DNA of 37,281 nucleotides from Burkholderiales bacterium (GCA_018971105.1 JAGWVB010000009.1:1-37281), one strand, 5' to 3'; counted from the first letter of the stretch, positions 8,604 through 18,206 are shown. Numbers and translations are program-made. Notes: a model not told the origin generated them from the letters alone.

Positions 8604-10544
8604 ATGCTGCATCCCCAGGAATTCGACGTCATCGTCATCGGCGGTGGCCATGCCGGCACCGAGGCCGCGCTCGCCGCGGCGCGCATGGGCTGCACGACGC
8701 TGCTGCTGACGCACAGCATCGAGACCCTGGGGCAGATGAGCTGCAATCCGTCGATCGGCGGCATCGGCAAGGGTCATCTCGTGAAGGAGGTCGATGCGCT
8801 CGGTGGCGCGATGGCCGCTGCGACCGACGAGGCCGGAATCCAGTTCCGCATCCTCAACGGCAGCAAGGGGCCGGCCGTGCGTGCGACGCGCGCGCAGGCC
8901 GATCGCGTACTGTACCGGGCCGCGATCCGACGCCGCATCGAGAATCAGCCGGGCCTCTGGGTGTTCCAGCAAGCGGTGGATGACCTGGTGCTCGAGGGCG
9001 ACCGCGTCGTCGGTGCCGTGACGCAGGTCGGGATCCGTTTCCGCGCGCGTGCCGTCGTCCTGACCGCGGGGACCTTCCTCGATGGTCGCATCCATGTCGG
9101 ACTGCAGAACTACAGTGCCGGCCGCGCTGGCGACCCGCCGGCGGTGAGTCTGTCGTCACGGCTCAAGGAGCTGAAGCTGGCTCAGGGTCGCCTCAAGACC
9201 GGGACACCGCCGCGGTTGGACGGACGGACCATCGACTGGTCGCGTCTGGAGGAGCAGCCGGGTGACCGGGATCCGGTGCCCGTATTCAGCTTTCTCGGGC
9301 GCGCCGAGCAGCACCCGCGGCAGCTGCCCTGCTGGATCACCCATACGAACGAGCGCACGCACGAGATCATCCGCGGAGGCCTGGACCGGAGTCCGATGTA
9401 CACGGGCGTCATCGAGGGGGTCGGGCCGCGTTATTGCCCGAGCATCGAGGACAAGGTGCAGCGTTTCGCCGGCAAGACCTCGCATCAGATCTTTCTCGAA
9501 CCCGAGGGGCTGGACACGCATGAGGTCTATCCGAACGGGATCTCGACCTCCCTGCCTTTCGACGTGCAACTTGCCGCCGTGCATTCGATGGCGGGGCTGG
9601 AGCGCGCCCACATCCTGCGGCCGGGTTACGCGATCGAATATGACTATTTCGACCCCCGCGATTTGAAGCCCAGTTTCGAGACGCGCGCGATCGGCGGGCT
9701 TTTCTTCGCCGGCCAGATCAATGGCACGACCGGCTACGAGGAGGCCGCGGCCCAGGGCTTGTATGCCGGCGTCAACGCGGCCTTGCAGGTCTCGGGTCGT
9801 GAGCCTTGGTCGCCGCGACGGGACCAGGCCTACCTGGGCGTGCTCGTCGACGATCTCGTCACCAAGGGCATCACCGAGCCGTATCGCATGTTCACGAGCC
9901 GGGCCGAATTCCGGTTGCAGTTGCGCGAGGACAACGCGGATCTGCGCTTGACGGCTGCGGGGCGCGCCTTGGGTTTGATCGACGATCACCGTTGGCGGGC
10001 GTTCGAGCACAAGCGCGAATTGATCGAGCGCGAATTGCAGCGTCTGCGCTCGAGCTGGATACGCCCGGCCACCGCGCCCGCAGCCCTGTGCGTGTCGTTG
10101 CTGGGCAGGCCGCTCGAGCATGAGTACAGCCTGGCCGAATTGATGCGTCGACCGGGGGTGGGTTTCGACACCGTCGCGCGGCTTGCCGAGGCGAGCGGGC
10201 ATGGCGGTGTTTCACGTGAAACCTTGCGCGCCGAAGTCGGTGCGGCCGAAGCCGATGCGGTGATTGAACAGGCGGAGACGCAGATCAAGTACGCCGGGTA
10301 CATCGACAAGCAGAACGATGCGGTCGAGCGTGCACTGTCCCTGGAGACCCTGGCCCTGCCCGAGGATCTCGATTACGCCGAAGTCACCGCGCTCTCGTTC
10401 GAGGTACGCCAGAAACTGGCGCGACATCGTCCAGCGACGCTGGGCATGGCCGGTCGCATCTCGGGCGTGACCCCGGCAGCGATCTCCTTGCTGCTCGTGC
10501 ATCTGAAGAAGCGGCGTCGCGTGGTCCAGGACCTGGCGGATTGA
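8604..10544 (+). CDS. mnmG: tRNA uridine-5-carboxymethylaminomethyl modification enzyme, FAD subunit
   Basis: A 646-residue MnmG (GidA), which with MnmE installs the cmnm5 group on wobble uridine 34 of several tRNAs in the cytoplasm. The FAD dinucleotide-binding motif [10 protein letters not shown] starts at residue 13, and both family Cys signatures are present: [22 protein letters not shown]-type near 47 and the later YCPSIEDK. Length is normal for the family. There is no Shine-Dalgarno upstream of the ATG. The gene is first in an mnmG-rsmG-parA run and its stop overlaps the rsmG TTG. A parS site lies inside the coding sequence, encoding VSRET. Confidence 0.97.
   Translation: MLHPQEFDVIVIGGGHAGTEAALAAARMGCTTLLLTHSIETLGQMSCNPSIGGIGKGHLVKEVDALGGAMAAATDEAGIQFRILNGSKGPAVRATRAQADRVLYRAAIRRRIENQPGLWVFQQAVDDLVLEGDRVVGAVTQVGIRFRARAVVLTAGTFLDGRIHVGLQNYSAGRAGDPPAVSLSSRLKELKLAQGRLKTGTPPRLDGRTIDWSRLEEQPGDRDPVPVFSFLGRAEQHPRQLPCWITHTNERTHEIIRGGLDRSPMYTGVIEGVGPRYCPSIEDKVQRFAGKTSHQIFLEPEGLDTHEVYPNGISTSLPFDVQLAAVHSMAGLERAHILRPGYAIEYDYFDPRDLKPSFETRAIGGLFFAGQINGTTGYEEAAAQGLYAGVNAALQVSGREPWSPRRDQAYLGVLVDDLVTKGITEPYRMFTSRAEFRLQLREDNADLRLTAAGRALGLIDDHRWRAFEHKRELIERELQRLRSSWIRPATAPAALCVSLLGRPLEHEYSLAELMRRPGVGFDTVARLAEASGHGGVSRETLRAEVGAAEADAVIEQAETQIKYAGYIDKQNDAVERALSLETLALPEDLDYAEVTALSFEVRQKLARHRPATLGMAGRISGVTPAAISLLLVHLKKRRRVVQDLAD
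10208..10223. other. parS: parS centromere site (inside mnmG)
   Basis: TGTTTCACGTGAAACC differs from the classical 16-base parS palindrome TGTTTCACGTGAAACA only in the last base. ParB binds such sites to start spreading along the chromosome. It lies within mnmG, about 1.2 kb upstream of parA. Confidence 0.88.
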
Positions 10545-11188
10545 CGGCCGATCCGCGATCCCGGCTGCAGGCCATCGCCGACGAACTGGGCGTCGATCTC
10601 GGCGATCGGGAGGGGGGTCGGCTGCTCGACTATCTTGCGCTGCTCCAGCGCTGGAACGCCGTCTACAACCTGACCGCGGTGCGCGACCCTGAAGCGATGT
10701 TGGTCCAGCATCTGGCGGACTGCCTCGCCGTCATGCCGTCGCTGCGGCGGCGCTTGCCAGCGGGTCGGCTGCTGGACGTGGGCAGCGGGGGCGGGCTGCC
10801 CGGTGTCGTGATCGCCTCGTTGATCGACGAAGTCGACGTCACCTGCGTTGACACGGTCGGCAAGAAGGTGGCCTTCCTGCGCCAGGTGGCCGGTGTCCTG
10901 GGCCTTCGCAACCTGAAGGCTGTCCACGGACGAGTCGAAACCCTGCGCAGCGAACCCTTCGAGGTCATCACGTCGCGGGCCTTCGCGAGCCTGGGTGATT
11001 TCACGCGCCTGACGGAGGGATTGCTGGCGGTCGATGGTGCCTGGATGGCGCTGAAGGGCCGGGTTCCCGGCGCAGAGATCGCCGCGCTGCCGGCTGCAAT
11101 CGAGATGTTTCACGTGGAACCCCTCGAGGTCCCCGGGCTCGACGCCCAGCGCTGCCTCGTCTGGATGCGAAAACGTCGGGAGGGCTGA
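10541..11188 (+). CDS. rsmG: 16S rRNA (guanine-N7)-methyltransferase RsmG
   Basis: A 215-residue SAM-dependent enzyme (GidB) that methylates N7 of G527 in 16S rRNA. The family start ([14 protein letters not shown]) and SAM motif [13 protein letters not shown] near residue 80 are clear, followed by [14 protein letters not shown] and the later SRAFASL. The start is TTG at 10541, overlapping the mnmG TGA (TTGA), and no better start exists before the conserved region. The sequence MFHVEP near the C-terminus is encoded by a parS site. Cotranscription with mnmG is near certain. Confidence 0.95.
   Translation: MTADPRSRLQAIADELGVDLGDREGGRLLDYLALLQRWNAVYNLTAVRDPEAMLVQHLADCLAVMPSLRRRLPAGRLLDVGSGGGLPGVVIASLIDEVDVTCVDTVGKKVAFLRQVAGVLGLRNLKAVHGRVETLRSEPFEVITSRAFASLGDFTRLTEGLLAVDGAWMALKGRVPGAEIAALPAAIEMFHVEPLEVPGLDAQRCLVWMRKRREG
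11106..11121. other. parS: parS centromere site (inside rsmG)
   Basis: TGTTTCACGTGGAACC matches the common parS variant TGTTTCACGTGGAACA at 15 of 16 positions. It lies near the 3' end of rsmG, about 270 bases upstream of parA, and makes a pair with the site in mnmG, about 900 bases apart. Confidence 0.86.
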
Positions 11189-11287
11189 GCCCGCGCCGGC
11201 GGTCGGTGCCGAATTCTGCGCTACGCTCGTGGATGCCCCGGTGAACGGCCCCGAGCCGCACCGAACTCCGCAAAGCAAAGGACACCC

Positions 11288-11395
11288 ATGCTCGGGACCG
11301 CCGACGCCGCCGCTGACTGCGGCGACTCCTCTTCGACGGGCGCCCCGCCCCCTGCGCGCCCCCGCCTGCACCCGGTTGGGGTCGCCGCGGCATGA
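11288..11395 (+). CDS. possible small ORF coupled to parA
   Basis: A 35-codon ATG frame in the 203-base rsmG-parA gap. AAAGGA lies 5 bases upstream, and its stop overlaps the parA ATG (ATGA). The parA start itself has only a weak ribosome-binding site, so coupling through this frame is conceivable. The predicted peptide is Ala/Pro-rich and low in complexity, as chance frames in GC-rich DNA often are. Low support. Confidence 0.25.
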   Translation: MLGTADAAADCGDSSSTGAPPPARPRLHPVGVAAA

Positions 11396-12162
11396 GCGGC
11401 CCGCGCATCTTCTGCGTCGCCAACCAGAAAGGCGGCGTGGGCAAGACGACGACCACCGTCAACCTCGCCGCCGGCCTGGCCCAGATCGGCCAGCGCGTTC
11501 TCGTCGTCGACCTCGATCCGCAGGGCAACGCGACGATGGGCTCGGGCATCGACAAGCGCGCGCTCGAAGCCACCGTCTACGACGTGCTGCTCGAATCGAC
11601 TACCGTCGCCGACGCGCGTCGCCGCAGCCCCGAGGGCGGCTACGACCTGCTGGGTGCGAACCGCGAACTGGCCGGCGCCGAGGTCGAACTGGTTGAGCTC
11701 GAACGCCGCGAACGTCGCCTCAAGGCCGCATTGCAGGCCGCGCAGGCCGACTACGACTTCGTGCTCATCGACTGCCCGCCTTCGCTCAGCCTGTTGACGC
11801 TCAACGGCCTGTGCGCCGCGCACGGCGTCGTCGTGCCGATGCAATGCGAGTATTTCGCGCTCGAGGGCCTGTCCGATCTCGTCAACACGATCAAGCAAGT
11901 CCACGCCAACCTGAACCCCGACCTGCAGATCATCGGCCTGCTGCGCGTCATGTACGACCCGCGCATCACGCTGCAGCAGCAGGTCAGCGACCAGCTCAAG
12001 GCGCATTTCGGCGACAAGGTGTTCGACACCGTGATCCCCCGCAACGTCCGCCTCGCCGAGGCGCCGAGCTATGGTCAACCCGGGGTCACCTTCGATCCCG
12101 TCTCGAAGGGCGCACAAGCCTTCGTCGCCTTCGCGAAGGAGCTGGTGGCCCGCCTTGGCTGA
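11392..12162 (+). CDS. parA: chromosome partitioning ATPase ParA
   Basis: A 256-residue ParA/Soj ATPase that moves parS-ParB complexes over the nucleoid. The deviant Walker A KGGVGKTT spans residues 13-20; the second motif (DLDPQGNATMG) and Walker B (FVLIDCPP) follow. It is the short chromosomal form without the N-terminal HTH of plasmid ParA proteins. It starts 203 bases after rsmG. Its partner parB is about 2.8 kb away, separated by four genes, one of them on the opposite strand. The stop overlaps the TTG of the acetyltransferase gene. Confidence 0.96.
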   Translation: MSGPRIFCVANQKGGVGKTTTTVNLAAGLAQIGQRVLVVDLDPQGNATMGSGIDKRALEATVYDVLLESTTVADARRRSPEGGYDLLGANRELAGAEVELVELERRERRLKAALQAAQADYDFVLIDCPPSLSLLTLNGLCAAHGVVVPMQCEYFALEGLSDLVNTIKQVHANLNPDLQIIGLLRVMYDPRITLQQQVSDQLKAHFGDKVFDTVIPRNVRLAEAPSYGQPGVTFDPVSKGAQAFVAFAKELVARLG

Positions 12163-12928
12163 ACCGGACGACCTGCTTTCCCGCGTCGAGGATGCCGGCC
12201 TGAATGCCTCGGCGCCGCCTCAACAGCGCTGGCTCGACGGCTGGATCCTCCGCTTCTCGCCGGGCCAGGCCAAACGCGCCCGTTGCGTCAACGCCGTGGC
12301 TCTCGGCCGCACCGGCGTCGACATCAAGTTCCAGCGCGCGAGCCGGGCCTACGCCGAGGCCGGGCTGCCGCTGATCTTCCGCGTCACGCCGTTCAGCCTG
12401 CCGGCCGACCTCGACGCCGAACTCGAGCGCCTCGGCTGCACTGCGTTCGACGACACCCGGGTGATGGTGCAGGCCTCACTGCCGCCGCCCGCCCCGCTGG
12501 CCCTGCCGGCCGGGTGCGTATGGGCGCCGCTGGCCGGCCGGGCCTATGCCGAGGCCCTCGGCGCATTGCGCGGATCGACGCCGATCGAGATCCGCGCGCA
12601 CGCCGAGAGGCTGGCCCTGTCGCCGGTGCCGTATCGCGGCCTCGCCATCCGCCGCGCAGCCGATGGCGAACTGCTGGCCTGCGCACAGTTCGCACGCGAG
12701 GCCGATCTCGTCGGCCTCTACGATGTCCATACGCGGATCGAGCACCGCGGGCGCGGGCTGGGACGGCTGCTGTGTCGCCGACTGCTGGCCGAGGCGGCCC
12801 GCGAAGGAGCCCGCAGCGGCTACCTGCAGGTGGACGGGGGCAATGAGGCGGCGCGCCGCATTTACCGCCACCTGGGTTTCGACGATGCCTATGCCTACCA
12901 TTACCGGCAGGCGCCGAACACCGGTTAG
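12155..12928 (+). CDS. GNAT-family N-acetyltransferase
   Basis: A 257-residue protein with a C-terminal acetyltransferase fold. The acetyl-CoA loop is HRGRGLGRLLCRRLL near residues 198-212, preceded by a beta strand with VGLYDVHT and followed by the family pattern NEAARRIYRHLGF. The N-terminal half (QQRWLDGWILRFSPGQAKRARCVN) resembles the duplicated GNAT-like half of other Burkholderiales acetyltransferases of this kind. The acceptor is unknown. The TTG start at 12155 overlaps the end of parA; an earlier in-frame ATG would lie deep inside parA. It converges on argC, with one base between the stops. Confidence 0.86.
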   Translation: MAEPDDLLSRVEDAGLNASAPPQQRWLDGWILRFSPGQAKRARCVNAVALGRTGVDIKFQRASRAYAEAGLPLIFRVTPFSLPADLDAELERLGCTAFDDTRVMVQASLPPPAPLALPAGCVWAPLAGRAYAEALGALRGSTPIEIRAHAERLALSPVPYRGLAIRRAADGELLACAQFAREADLVGLYDVHTRIEHRGRGLGRLLCRRLLAEAAREGARSGYLQVDGGNEAARRIYRHLGFDDAYAYHYRQAPNTG

Positions 12929-12929
12929 C

Positions 12930-13868
12930 TCAGAGCCCTGCCCCTTCGTCCAGCCCCAGATGCAGGTTCATCGCCTGCACCGCCGCACCGCTGGCGCCCT
13001 TGCCCAGGTTGTCGAGACGGGCGATCAAGAGGGCCTGAGTCCGGCTGCCGAAGACGAAGAGGTCGACCCGGTTCGTTCCGTTGCAGCCCTGGACGTCGAA
13101 GTAGCCGCCCTCGAGCGTCGCCGCGTCATGCAACGGCATCACGCGAATGAAGCGCTCTCCCGCATAGCGCTGCTCGTAGACCTGCTGCACCGCCTCGGGT
13201 GTCGTACCCAGCAGCGCGAGTTCCAGCGGCACCGAGACCGCGAGTCCCTTGTAGAAACTGCCGACGATGGGCATGAAGATGGGCGGGCGCGCCAGCCCGG
13301 TGTGACGCATCATCTCCGGCACATGCTTGTGCGCCAGCGACAGCGCATAGGGTCGCGGTGAAGTGAGCGCAGGCTCCGGCGTCGTCTCATATTGCTCGAT
13401 CATCTTCCTGCCGCCACCCGAGTAACCGGTGATCGAGGTCGCGCTGACCGCTTGACCGGGCGCGATGATGCCGGCGTCGACGAGCGGTCGCAGCAACAGG
13501 ATGAAGGCGGAGGCGTGACAGCCCGGATTGGCGATGCGCTTGGCGCCGCGGATGGCCGCGCGCTGGCCGGACGCAAGCTCGGGCAAGCCGAAGGTCCAGG
13601 CCGGATCGGTGCGGTGCGCCGTGCTGGCGTCGATGATGCAGGTGCGTGGATTGTCGACCAGGGCCACGGCCTCGCGCGCCGCCGCGTCGGGCAGGCAGAG
13701 AAAGGCCACATCGGCGGCGTTGAGCAGCCGGGCGCGCTCGGTCGTGTCCTTGCGTCTTTCGGGGGCGATGCGCAGCAACTCGATCTCCGGCCGCTGCGCC
13801 AGGTATTCATGGATCCGCAGTCCGGTCGTGCCCTCCTGGCCATCGACATAAGCGGTATGGGAGCTCAT
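12930..13868 (-). CDS. argC: N-acetyl-gamma-glutamyl-phosphate reductase, type 2
   Basis: A 312-residue ArgC of the short (type 2) form, the NADPH-dependent third step of arginine synthesis. The nucleotide-binding GTTG motif lies near the N-terminus ([15 protein letters not shown]), the catalytic Cys is in ANPGCHAS and the catalytic His region is HKHVPEMM. The ATG at 13868 was preferred to the one at 13874 because AGAAGGA sits 5 bases before it, while the earlier ATG touches the purine run. It is the only minus-strand gene inside the parA-parB interval. No other arginine gene is nearby. Confidence 0.93.
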   Translation of the reverse strand: MSSHTAYVDGQEGTTGLRIHEYLAQRPEIELLRIAPERRKDTTERARLLNAADVAFLCLPDAAAREAVALVDNPRTCIIDASTAHRTDPAWTFGLPELASGQRAAIRGAKRIANPGCHASAFILLLRPLVDAGIIAPGQAVSATSITGYSGGGRKMIEQYETTPEPALTSPRPYALSLAHKHVPEMMRHTGLARPPIFMPIVGSFYKGLAVSVPLELALLGTTPEAVQQVYEQRYAGERFIRVMPLHDAATLEGGYFDVQGCNGTNRVDLFVFGSRTQALLIARLDNLGKGASGAAVQAMNLHLGLDEGAGL

Positions 13869-13925
13869 CGCCATCCTTCTCGTGTCGCGGCGACAATGCC
13901 GCGAACAACCGTCGAGGATAAGGGA

Positions 13926-14471
13926 ATGCCCGCAAGGCCGCGCGTCCTGCTCCTGCCCGGGTGGCTGAATTCCGGTGCCGACCATTGGCAGACGCATTGG
14001 GAAATCCTGCATGGCCACGAGCGCGTCGAGCAATCCGACTGGAAGACGCCCCTGCGTGGCGACTGGATGATCCGGCTTGAAGAGACCCTGCTTGCCGACA
14101 GTCGACCCGCCGTGCTGGTCGCCCACAGCCTGGGCTGTCACCTCGTGGCCGCCTGGGCGGCGCACACGCGCCACCCGGGCCGGGTGCGCGCCGCCTTGCT
14201 GGTCGCGCCACCCGAACTCGACAGCCCCGTGGTGCTGGGCCCGCTCCACAGCTGGCCGCCCGTGCTGCGGCGACGTTTGCCCTTCGCCGCGACGCTGGTC
14301 TACAGCGACGACGATCCCTGGGCCGCGGCGGCCTGGTCGCGCACGTTGGCCGAGGATTGGGGTGCTTCGGCGCACTCGATCGGTGCGGTCGGTCACATCA
14401 ACGGTGCTTCGGGTCTCGGGGCCTGGCGCGAAGGGCTGGTCCTGCTCGCCAAGCTGATCGAGGCGACATGA
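13926..14471 (+). CDS. RBBP9/YdeN-type alpha/beta hydrolase
   Basis: A 181-residue serine hydrolase of the RBBP9/YdeN family. The N-terminus has [19 protein letters not shown], typical of the family, the nucleophile elbow is AHSLGC, the acid lies in YSDDDPW and the histidine in [11 protein letters not shown]. Cytoplasmic, substrate unknown. The start at 13926 is preceded by an AAGGGA run; an in-frame ATG at 13896 is possible. Its stop overlaps the start of the next gene (ATGA). It diverges from argC across about 57 bases that must hold both promoters. Confidence 0.87.
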   Translation: MPARPRVLLLPGWLNSGADHWQTHWEILHGHERVEQSDWKTPLRGDWMIRLEETLLADSRPAVLVAHSLGCHLVAAWAAHTRHPGRVRAALLVAPPELDSPVVLGPLHSWPPVLRRRLPFAATLVYSDDDPWAAAAWSRTLAEDWGASAHSIGAVGHINGASGLGAWREGLVLLAKLIEAT

Positions 14472-14980
14472 AGCTCTGGCAGCGCTCGGTCGCCATCGGC
14501 GGTGCGATCGCCGCGGTGCTCGGCGTGCTCGACGTCTGGGGTGTCGGACTGCCGCTGCTGACAGCGTCGCTGGCCGCCTACGCCGTCATCGCCCTGACGA
14601 CGCCCTGGATCGGCGTGCGCCTGCTCGACGCCCTCATCCTGCGCCTGCGCGGCTGGTTCTGGGCCGCCGACCAGGGGCGCTTCCACGCCTTCGCCGGCAA
14701 CGCGCTGCGCGTCGAGGACGACGGCCGACAGGTCTGGATCCCGGCTGCCGACCTGCAGCGCATCCTCGGCCGCGTCGAGCCCGAGGCGGTCACGGCGGCG
14801 CGCCACGCCGGACGCTGGCGCCGCGATGAAGAAGGCACGCTGATGCTGCGCGTCGACGCCGTGGTCGAGAACCTGAACCTGATGCGCGGCCGGGACGACC
14901 CGCGCGTGCTGCGGCTGCGCCGCTATCTCGAGCGCGAGCTGCTCTACCCGGCGGCGCGGCGGCGCGAGCGCGCTCGGTGA
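14468..14980 (+). CDS. small membrane protein of unknown function
   Basis: A 170-residue protein I do not recognise. Two hydrophobic segments lie at about residues 8-28 and 30-48; the rest is a soluble, Arg-rich domain with a likely beta-strand start ([24 protein letters not shown]). The arrangement suggests an inner-membrane protein with a cytoplasmic tail. It is translationally coupled to the hydrolase gene upstream and ends 12 bases before parB, so it probably shares a transcript with parB. A function linked to partitioning is only a guess from position. Confidence 0.8.
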   Translation: MKLWQRSVAIGGAIAAVLGVLDVWGVGLPLLTASLAAYAVIALTTPWIGVRLLDALILRLRGWFWAADQGRFHAFAGNALRVEDDGRQVWIPAADLQRILGRVEPEAVTAARHAGRWRRDEEGTLMLRVDAVVENLNLMRGRDDPRVLRLRRYLERELLYPAARRRERAR

Positions 14981-14992
14981 CAATGCGCCCCC

Positions 14993-15874
14993 ATGGTCAC
15001 GAAGAAACCCAAGGGCCTCGGCCTCGGACTCGAAGCGCTGCTCGGACCCAAGGTCCGGGAAGGCGGCGCCGACGCCGACGCCGCGCCGACGACGCTGGCG
15101 CTGGACCGGCTGCGCAGCGGGCGCTACCAGCCGCGCACGCGCATGGACGAGGGTTCGCTCTACGAGCTGGCCGAGAGCATCCGCAGCCAAGGCGTCATGC
15201 AGCCGATCCTGGTGCGGCCCGTCGGTGGCGGCGACTACGAGATCATCGCCGGCGAGCGCCGTCACCGCGCTGCCAGGCTGGCCGGCCTCGAGACGGTTCC
15301 GGTACTCGTCAAGGAGGTCGCCGACGAGGCGGCCGCCGTGATGGCGCTGATCGAGAACATCCAGCGCGAGGACCTGAATCCACTCGAGGAGGCGCAGGGA
15401 CTGCAGCGCCTGGTGACCGAATTCCAGCTCACGCATGAACAGGCGGCGCAGGCCGTCGGCCGCTCGCGCAGCGCCGCGACCAACCTGCTGCGCCTGCTCC
15501 AATTGAGCGAACCGGTGCAACAGATGCTGATGGCCGGCGACATCGACATGGGCCATGCGCGGGCGCTGCTGATGCTGCCGGCGGCGCAGCAGGTGATGAC
15601 GGCGCAAGAGATCAGCGCGCGCAAGCTCAGCGTGCGCGAGGCCGAGCGCCTGGCCGCCCGCGCCGGCCACGAGGGCGCCGAGAAGCCGCAGGCCAGGCCG
15701 CCGGCGAAATCGCGCGATATCCTGCGCCTCGAAGAGCGGCTGGCCGACCAGCTCACGGCCGCGGTCGAGATCCGCATGCAGCGCCGCGGCCAGCGCGGTG
15801 AGATCGCGATCCGATTCGACACGCTGGACGAACTGAGCGGCCTGCTCGACAAGCTGGGCGCGACCGAGCGTTGA
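14993..15874 (+). CDS. parB: chromosome partitioning protein ParB
   Basis: A 293-residue ParB/Spo0J CTPase that loads at parS. It begins with the family tail KKPKGLGLGLEALLG, which contacts ParA. The CTP-binding box GERRHRAARLAG starts at residue 87 and ENIQREDLNP at 121, followed by the parS-reading helix-turn-helix (LTHEQAAQAVGRSRSAATNLLRLL) and a C-terminal dimerisation region. Two parS sites are present 4-5 kb upstream in mnmG and rsmG. All signature motifs are intact. Confidence 0.97.
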   Translation: MVTKKPKGLGLGLEALLGPKVREGGADADAAPTTLALDRLRSGRYQPRTRMDEGSLYELAESIRSQGVMQPILVRPVGGGDYEIIAGERRHRAARLAGLETVPVLVKEVADEAAAVMALIENIQREDLNPLEEAQGLQRLVTEFQLTHEQAAQAVGRSRSAATNLLRLLQLSEPVQQMLMAGDIDMGHARALLMLPAAQQVMTAQEISARKLSVREAERLAARAGHEGAEKPQARPPAKSRDILRLEERLADQLTAAVEIRMQRRGQRGEIAIRFDTLDELSGLLDKLGATER

Positions 15875-15893
15875 ATCGGAATACCTAAGCATA

Positions 15894-15912
15894 GACGCCA
15901 GCTCGTGGCGTC
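15894..15912 (+). terminator. stem-loop after parB
   Basis: GACGCCA pairs with TGGCGTC across a GCTCG loop, 20 bases after the parB stop. A second hairpin, CCATCGA/TCGATGG, lies at 15945-15967. Neither is followed by a T-run, so termination efficiency is doubtful. Confidence 0.42.
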
Positions 15913-16021
15913 CTGCAGCCGGAACAAAACCGGACCGAACCGATCCATCGACCGGCAGCGTCGATGGTCAGCCGACGGGGCCTGTCCCGCGTTGTAGGGG
16001 CATGGGTCGGAGCTCGGGCTG

Positions 16022-16037
16022 CGGCACGGGAATTGCT
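16022..16037 (+). promoter_or_regulatory. sigma-54 (RpoN) promoter for prkA-yeaH-spoVR
   Basis: CGGCACGGGAATTGCT matches the -24/-12 consensus TGGCACG-N4-TTGCW at every fixed base but the first, with the required 10-base gap between the GG and GC pairs. The start would be near 16048, giving a leader of about 236 bases before the prkA ATG. The E. coli homologue yeaG is an NtrC/sigma-54 gene, which fits. No clear activator site was found upstream. The 409-base gap 15875-16283 otherwise holds only the two hairpins after parB and this leader, in which I see no gene. Confidence 0.75.
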
Positions 16038-16283
16038 GAATTGGTGCAGACTGTCGTCATGTAAATCCGGAACTGGACGAGGAAGGACGCGTACTTTCAC
16101 CGACACCCGAGCGCAGAAAGGCGGATGCTGTACACAGGCCCCAACCCATCCCCGGGGCCGCCGGTTCGAAGGAAAGCTCTGATGGAGCCCGGGCCCGACA
16201 GGCCAGGACTTCATCAGAACTTCCCAGCAGTGGTCAGGAGCAGGGCCGTCCTCTCCGCCGTCTGCTGGAAACCGGAGGTCCGC

Positions 16284-18206
16284 ATGGACGTGATCAGCCA
16301 CTTTGCCGCGCGCTACGAGCGCACCCGCGAAGAAGAACTCTCGCTCGAGGATTACCTCGCCGAGTGCAAGCGCAACCCCCTGGCCTACGCCACCGCCGCC
16401 GAGCGCATGCTGCGCGCCATCGGCGAGCCGACGTCGATCGACACGCGCAACGATCCGCGGTTGTCGCGCCTGTTCGCCAACAAGGTGATCAAGGTCTACC
16501 CGGCGTTCGCCGAGTTCTACGGCATGGAGGACTCGATCGAACAGGTCGTCTCCTACTTCCGCCACGCGGCCCAGGGACTCGAGGAGAAGAAGCAGATCCT
16601 CTACCTGCTCGGCCCCGTCGGCGGCGGCAAGAGCAGCATCGCCGAGCGGCTGAAGCAGCTGATGCAGGACGTGCCCTTCTACGCCATCAAGGGCTCGCCG
16701 GTGAACGAATCGCCGCTGGGCCTGTTCGACGCGACCGAGGACGGCGCGATCCTGGAGAGCGAATACGGCATTCCGCGCCGCTATCTCAATCGCATCCTCA
16801 GCCCCTGGGCCGTGAAGCGGCTCGAGGAATACGGCGGCGACATCCGCAAGTTCAAGGTTGTCAAGCGCCACCCCAGCATCCTCAAGCAGGTCGGCATCAG
16901 CAAGACCGAGCCGGGCGACGAGAACAACCAGGACATCTCCAGCCTCGTCGGCAAGGTCGACATCCGCCAGCTCGAGACCTATTCGCAGGACGACCCCGAC
17001 GCCTACAGCTACAGCGGCGGCCTGTGCCTGGCGAACCAGGGCCTGCTCGAATTCGTCGAGATGTTCAAGGCGCCGATCAAGGTCCTGCACCCGCTGCTGA
17101 CGGCGACCCAGGAAGGCAACTTCAAGGGCACCGAGGGGTTCGGCGCGATCCCCTTCGACGGCATCGTGCTCGCGCACAGCAACGAGAGCGAGTGGAAGGC
17201 GTTCCGCAACAACAAGAACAACGAGGCCTTCCTCGACCGCATCTACATCGTCAAGGTGCCGTATTGCCTGCGCGTCTCCGAGGAGATCCACATCTACGAG
17301 AAGCTGCTGAAGAACAGCTCGCTCGCGAAGGCGACCTGCGCGCCGGGCACGCTGAAGATGATGAGCCAGTTCGCGATCCTGACGCGGTTGAAGGAGCCCG
17401 AGAACTCGTCGCTGTATTCGAAGATGCTGGTCTACGACGGCGAGAACCTCAAGGACACCGACCCGCGCGCGAAGAGCTACCAGGAATACCGCGACTACGC
17501 CGGCGTCGACGAGGGCATGAGCGGCGTCAGCACGCGCTTCGCCTACAAGATCATCTCCAAGGTGTTCAATTTCGATGCCGCCGAGATCGCCGCGAATCCG
17601 GTGCACCTGATGTACGTGCTCGAACAGCAGATCGAGCGCGAACAGTTCGCCAAGGAGACCGAGGACAAGTACGTCGGCTTCATCAAGGAGCTGCTGGCGC
17701 CGCGCTACGCCGAATTCATCGGCAAGGAGATCCAGACCGCCTACCTGGAGAGCTACAGCGAATACGGGCAGAACATCTTCGACCGCTACGTCACCTACGC
17801 CGACTACTGGATCCAGGACCACGAGTACCGCGACACCGACACGGGCGAGGTGTTCGACCGCGGCTCGCTGAACGCCGAACTCGAGAAGATCGAGAAGCCG
17901 GCCGGCATCGCGAACCCGAAGGATTTCCGCAACGAGATCGTCAACTTCGTGCTGCGCGCGCGCGCCAACAACCAGGGCAACAACCCGGTGTGGACGAGCT
18001 ACGAGAAGCTGCGCACGGTGATCGAGAAGAAGATGTTCTCGAACACCGAGGAGCTGCTGCCGGTGATCAGCTTCAACGCCAAGGCCAGCGCCGACGAGGC
18101 CAAGAAGCACGAGGACTTCGTCACCCGCATGGTCGCCAAGGGCTACACGCAGAAGCAGGTGCGACTCTTGTGCGAGTGGTATCTGCGCGTCCGCAAGAGC
18201 AGCTGA
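16284..18206 (+). CDS. prkA: PrkA family serine protein kinase / AAA+ protein (YeaG)
   Basis: A 640-residue protein close to E. coli YeaG in length and composition. An AAA+ domain with Walker A GPVGGGKSS (residues 110-118) is followed by a C-terminal kinase-like domain. The start has a strong GGAGGT 4 bases upstream and matches the family N-terminus (ISHFAARYERTREEELSLEDYL). PrkA proteins act in stress and nitrogen-starvation responses; both kinase and AAA+ protease-like activities have been attributed to the family, so the reaction is left open. It is the first gene of the conserved trio prkA-yeaH-spoVR, behind a sigma-54-like promoter. Confidence 0.96.
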   Translation: MDVISHFAARYERTREEELSLEDYLAECKRNPLAYATAAERMLRAIGEPTSIDTRNDPRLSRLFANKVIKVYPAFAEFYGMEDSIEQVVSYFRHAAQGLEEKKQILYLLGPVGGGKSSIAERLKQLMQDVPFYAIKGSPVNESPLGLFDATEDGAILESEYGIPRRYLNRILSPWAVKRLEEYGGDIRKFKVVKRHPSILKQVGISKTEPGDENNQDISSLVGKVDIRQLETYSQDDPDAYSYSGGLCLANQGLLEFVEMFKAPIKVLHPLLTATQEGNFKGTEGFGAIPFDGIVLAHSNESEWKAFRNNKNNEAFLDRIYIVKVPYCLRVSEEIHIYEKLLKNSSLAKATCAPGTLKMMSQFAILTRLKEPENSSLYSKMLVYDGENLKDTDPRAKSYQEYRDYAGVDEGMSGVSTRFAYKIISKVFNFDAAEIAANPVHLMYVLEQQIEREQFAKETEDKYVGFIKELLAPRYAEFIGKEIQTAYLESYSEYGQNIFDRYVTYADYWIQDHEYRDTDTGEVFDRGSLNAELEKIEKPAGIANPKDFRNEIVNFVLRARANNQGNNPVWTSYEKLRTVIEKKMFSNTEELLPVISFNAKASADEAKKHEDFVTRMVAKGYTQKQVRLLCEWYLRVRKSS

